Part shown: positions 5,934-6,246 of the stretch, piece after piece
Layout of the letters: every line of letters begins with the position of its first letter
How positions within the stretch are numbered: position 1 is the first letter of the stretch
Source: Sulfuriferula multivorans
GTDB lineage: Bacteria; Pseudomonadota; Gammaproteobacteria; Burkholderiales; Thiobacillaceae
Direction of reading: 5' to 3'
Length of the DNA stretch: 6,246 bases
Assembly: GCA_010365175.1 (NCBI GenBank)
Contig: JAAFGW010000181.1
Span: forward strand, 1-6,246
The notes under the pieces: generated by a model
Told to the model about the DNA's origin: nothing
Databases searched by the model: none
The model's input: only the letters and a program-made list of their open reading frames with translations
Made by a program: the position numbers and the translations under genes

Positions 5934-6023
5934 TGGCGGAAGCGGTGAGATTCGAACTCACGGAGGACTCACATCCTCGCCGGTTTTCAAGACCGGTGCC
6001 TTAAACCGCTCGGCCACGCTTCC
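5934..6023 (-). tRNA. serT: tRNA-Ser(UGA)
   Basis: On the - strand the acceptor arm GGAAGCG (6023-6017) pairs with CGCTTCC (5944-5938). The D-arm, GCCGAGCGG..GGC, is normal. The anticodon stem CCGGT/ACCGG encloses CTTGAAA with anticodon TGA (5989-5987). A long variable arm (GAGGA..TCCTC) marks it as a class II serine tRNA. The T-arm is GTGAG-TTCGAAT-CTCAC. The discriminator is G and the CCA end is encoded (5936-5934). It reads UCA and, by wobble, other UCN codons. The gene appears intact. Its 3' end faces the mobile gene block, the usual orientation when an element has integrated in a tRNA gene. Confidence 0.97.
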
Positions 6024-6032
6024 AAGGCGCGC

Positions 6033-6038
6033 ATTGTA
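6033..6038 (-). promoter_or_regulatory. -10 box of the tRNA-Ser promoter
   Basis: Read on the - strand, TACAAT lies 9 bases ahead of the tRNA 5' end and is one base off the TATAAT consensus. The GC-rich GCGCGCC that follows it resembles the discriminator of stable-RNA promoters under stringent control. No good -35 hexamer is found at 16-18 bp, which is tolerated in some strong promoters. Confidence 0.5.
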
Positions 6039-6044
6039 ACGGTT

Positions 6045-6245
6045 TCAGTTTGGTTTGTGCGGGTGAACGGGCAGTTTCAGAAGCAACGGGTCCCTTGTCA
6101 CGGTTTCATCAAAAAGTGTCAGGATTTCATGGATTGTCCATGTGGCGGTGCGCTGGCCGAATTGGGTCACCCTACAAACCCGAGTAAAACCAATACCTTG
6201 AAAAGTGGCTTTGGCAGACACCCAATTGGCATAAATGCTGCAAGT
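6045..6245 (-). CDS. possible 3' end of a chromosomal gene, partial
   Basis: A - strand frame is open from the window edge (6245) to a TGA at 6047-6045, 66 codons. It reads as a plausible protein tail, including FGQRTATWTIHEILTLFDETV and ending PVHPHKPN. The product is not recognised, and a start codon or RBS is not needed because the gene would begin outside the window. A caution is that one + strand frame (from about 6057) is also open to the edge. If real, this gene lies upstream of tRNA-Ser on the same strand and would belong to the host flank. Confidence 0.25.
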   Translation of the reverse strand, partial: TCSIYANWVSAKATFQGIGFTRVCRVTQFGQRTATWTIHEILTLFDETVTRDPLLLKLPVHPHKPN

Positions 6246-6246
6246 A

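Overview
The window looks like the right-hand end of an integrated prophage, phage satellite or similar mobile element in a moderately GC-rich proteobacterium, most likely gamma or beta. The reasons are an AlpA-family regulator, a phage-type replication initiator followed by its own DnaB helicase, tightly packed small unknown genes all on the + strand, and a tRNA-Ser gene whose 3' end faces the block. No integrase, capsid, portal, tail or large-terminase gene is in view, so the type of element cannot be settled. The genus cannot be read from the sequence.

Layout. Bases 1-131 are a leader. Bases 132-1083 hold two unrecognised genes. Bases 1140-3703 are the recognisable core: alpA, a 62-residue protein, a winged-helix replication initiator and a DnaB-type replicative helicase. 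Bases 3696-5703 hold five small genes: an 83-residue protein, a helical coiled-coil protein, an unknown 159-residue protein, and an overlapping pair near the end whose first member resembles small proteins of phage packaging regions. Many junctions are start/stop overlaps (ATGA at 1542, 2318 and 3944; 8 bp at 3696; 14 bp at 5356), so 1140-5703 is probably one coupled transcription unit. It ends at a strong intrinsic terminator at 5758-5783. A gene-free stretch (5784-5933) with repeated GTGGG motifs and an AT-rich segment then leads to tRNA-Ser(UGA) on the - strand (5934-6023). Beyond it is probably chromosome, with a possible gene tail on the - strand.

The main discovery candidate is an array of seven copies of a roughly 10-bp motif (consensus GACGGGTGTC, both orientations) at 1814-1941. 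It lies inside the initiator gene, in the linker between the DNA-binding N-terminus and the C-terminal region. This is the lambda O arrangement, in which the origin is embedded in the initiator gene. Here the initiator, its probable iterons and a DnaB helicase form a compact replication module. AlpA probably controls element genes, but its targets are not visible.
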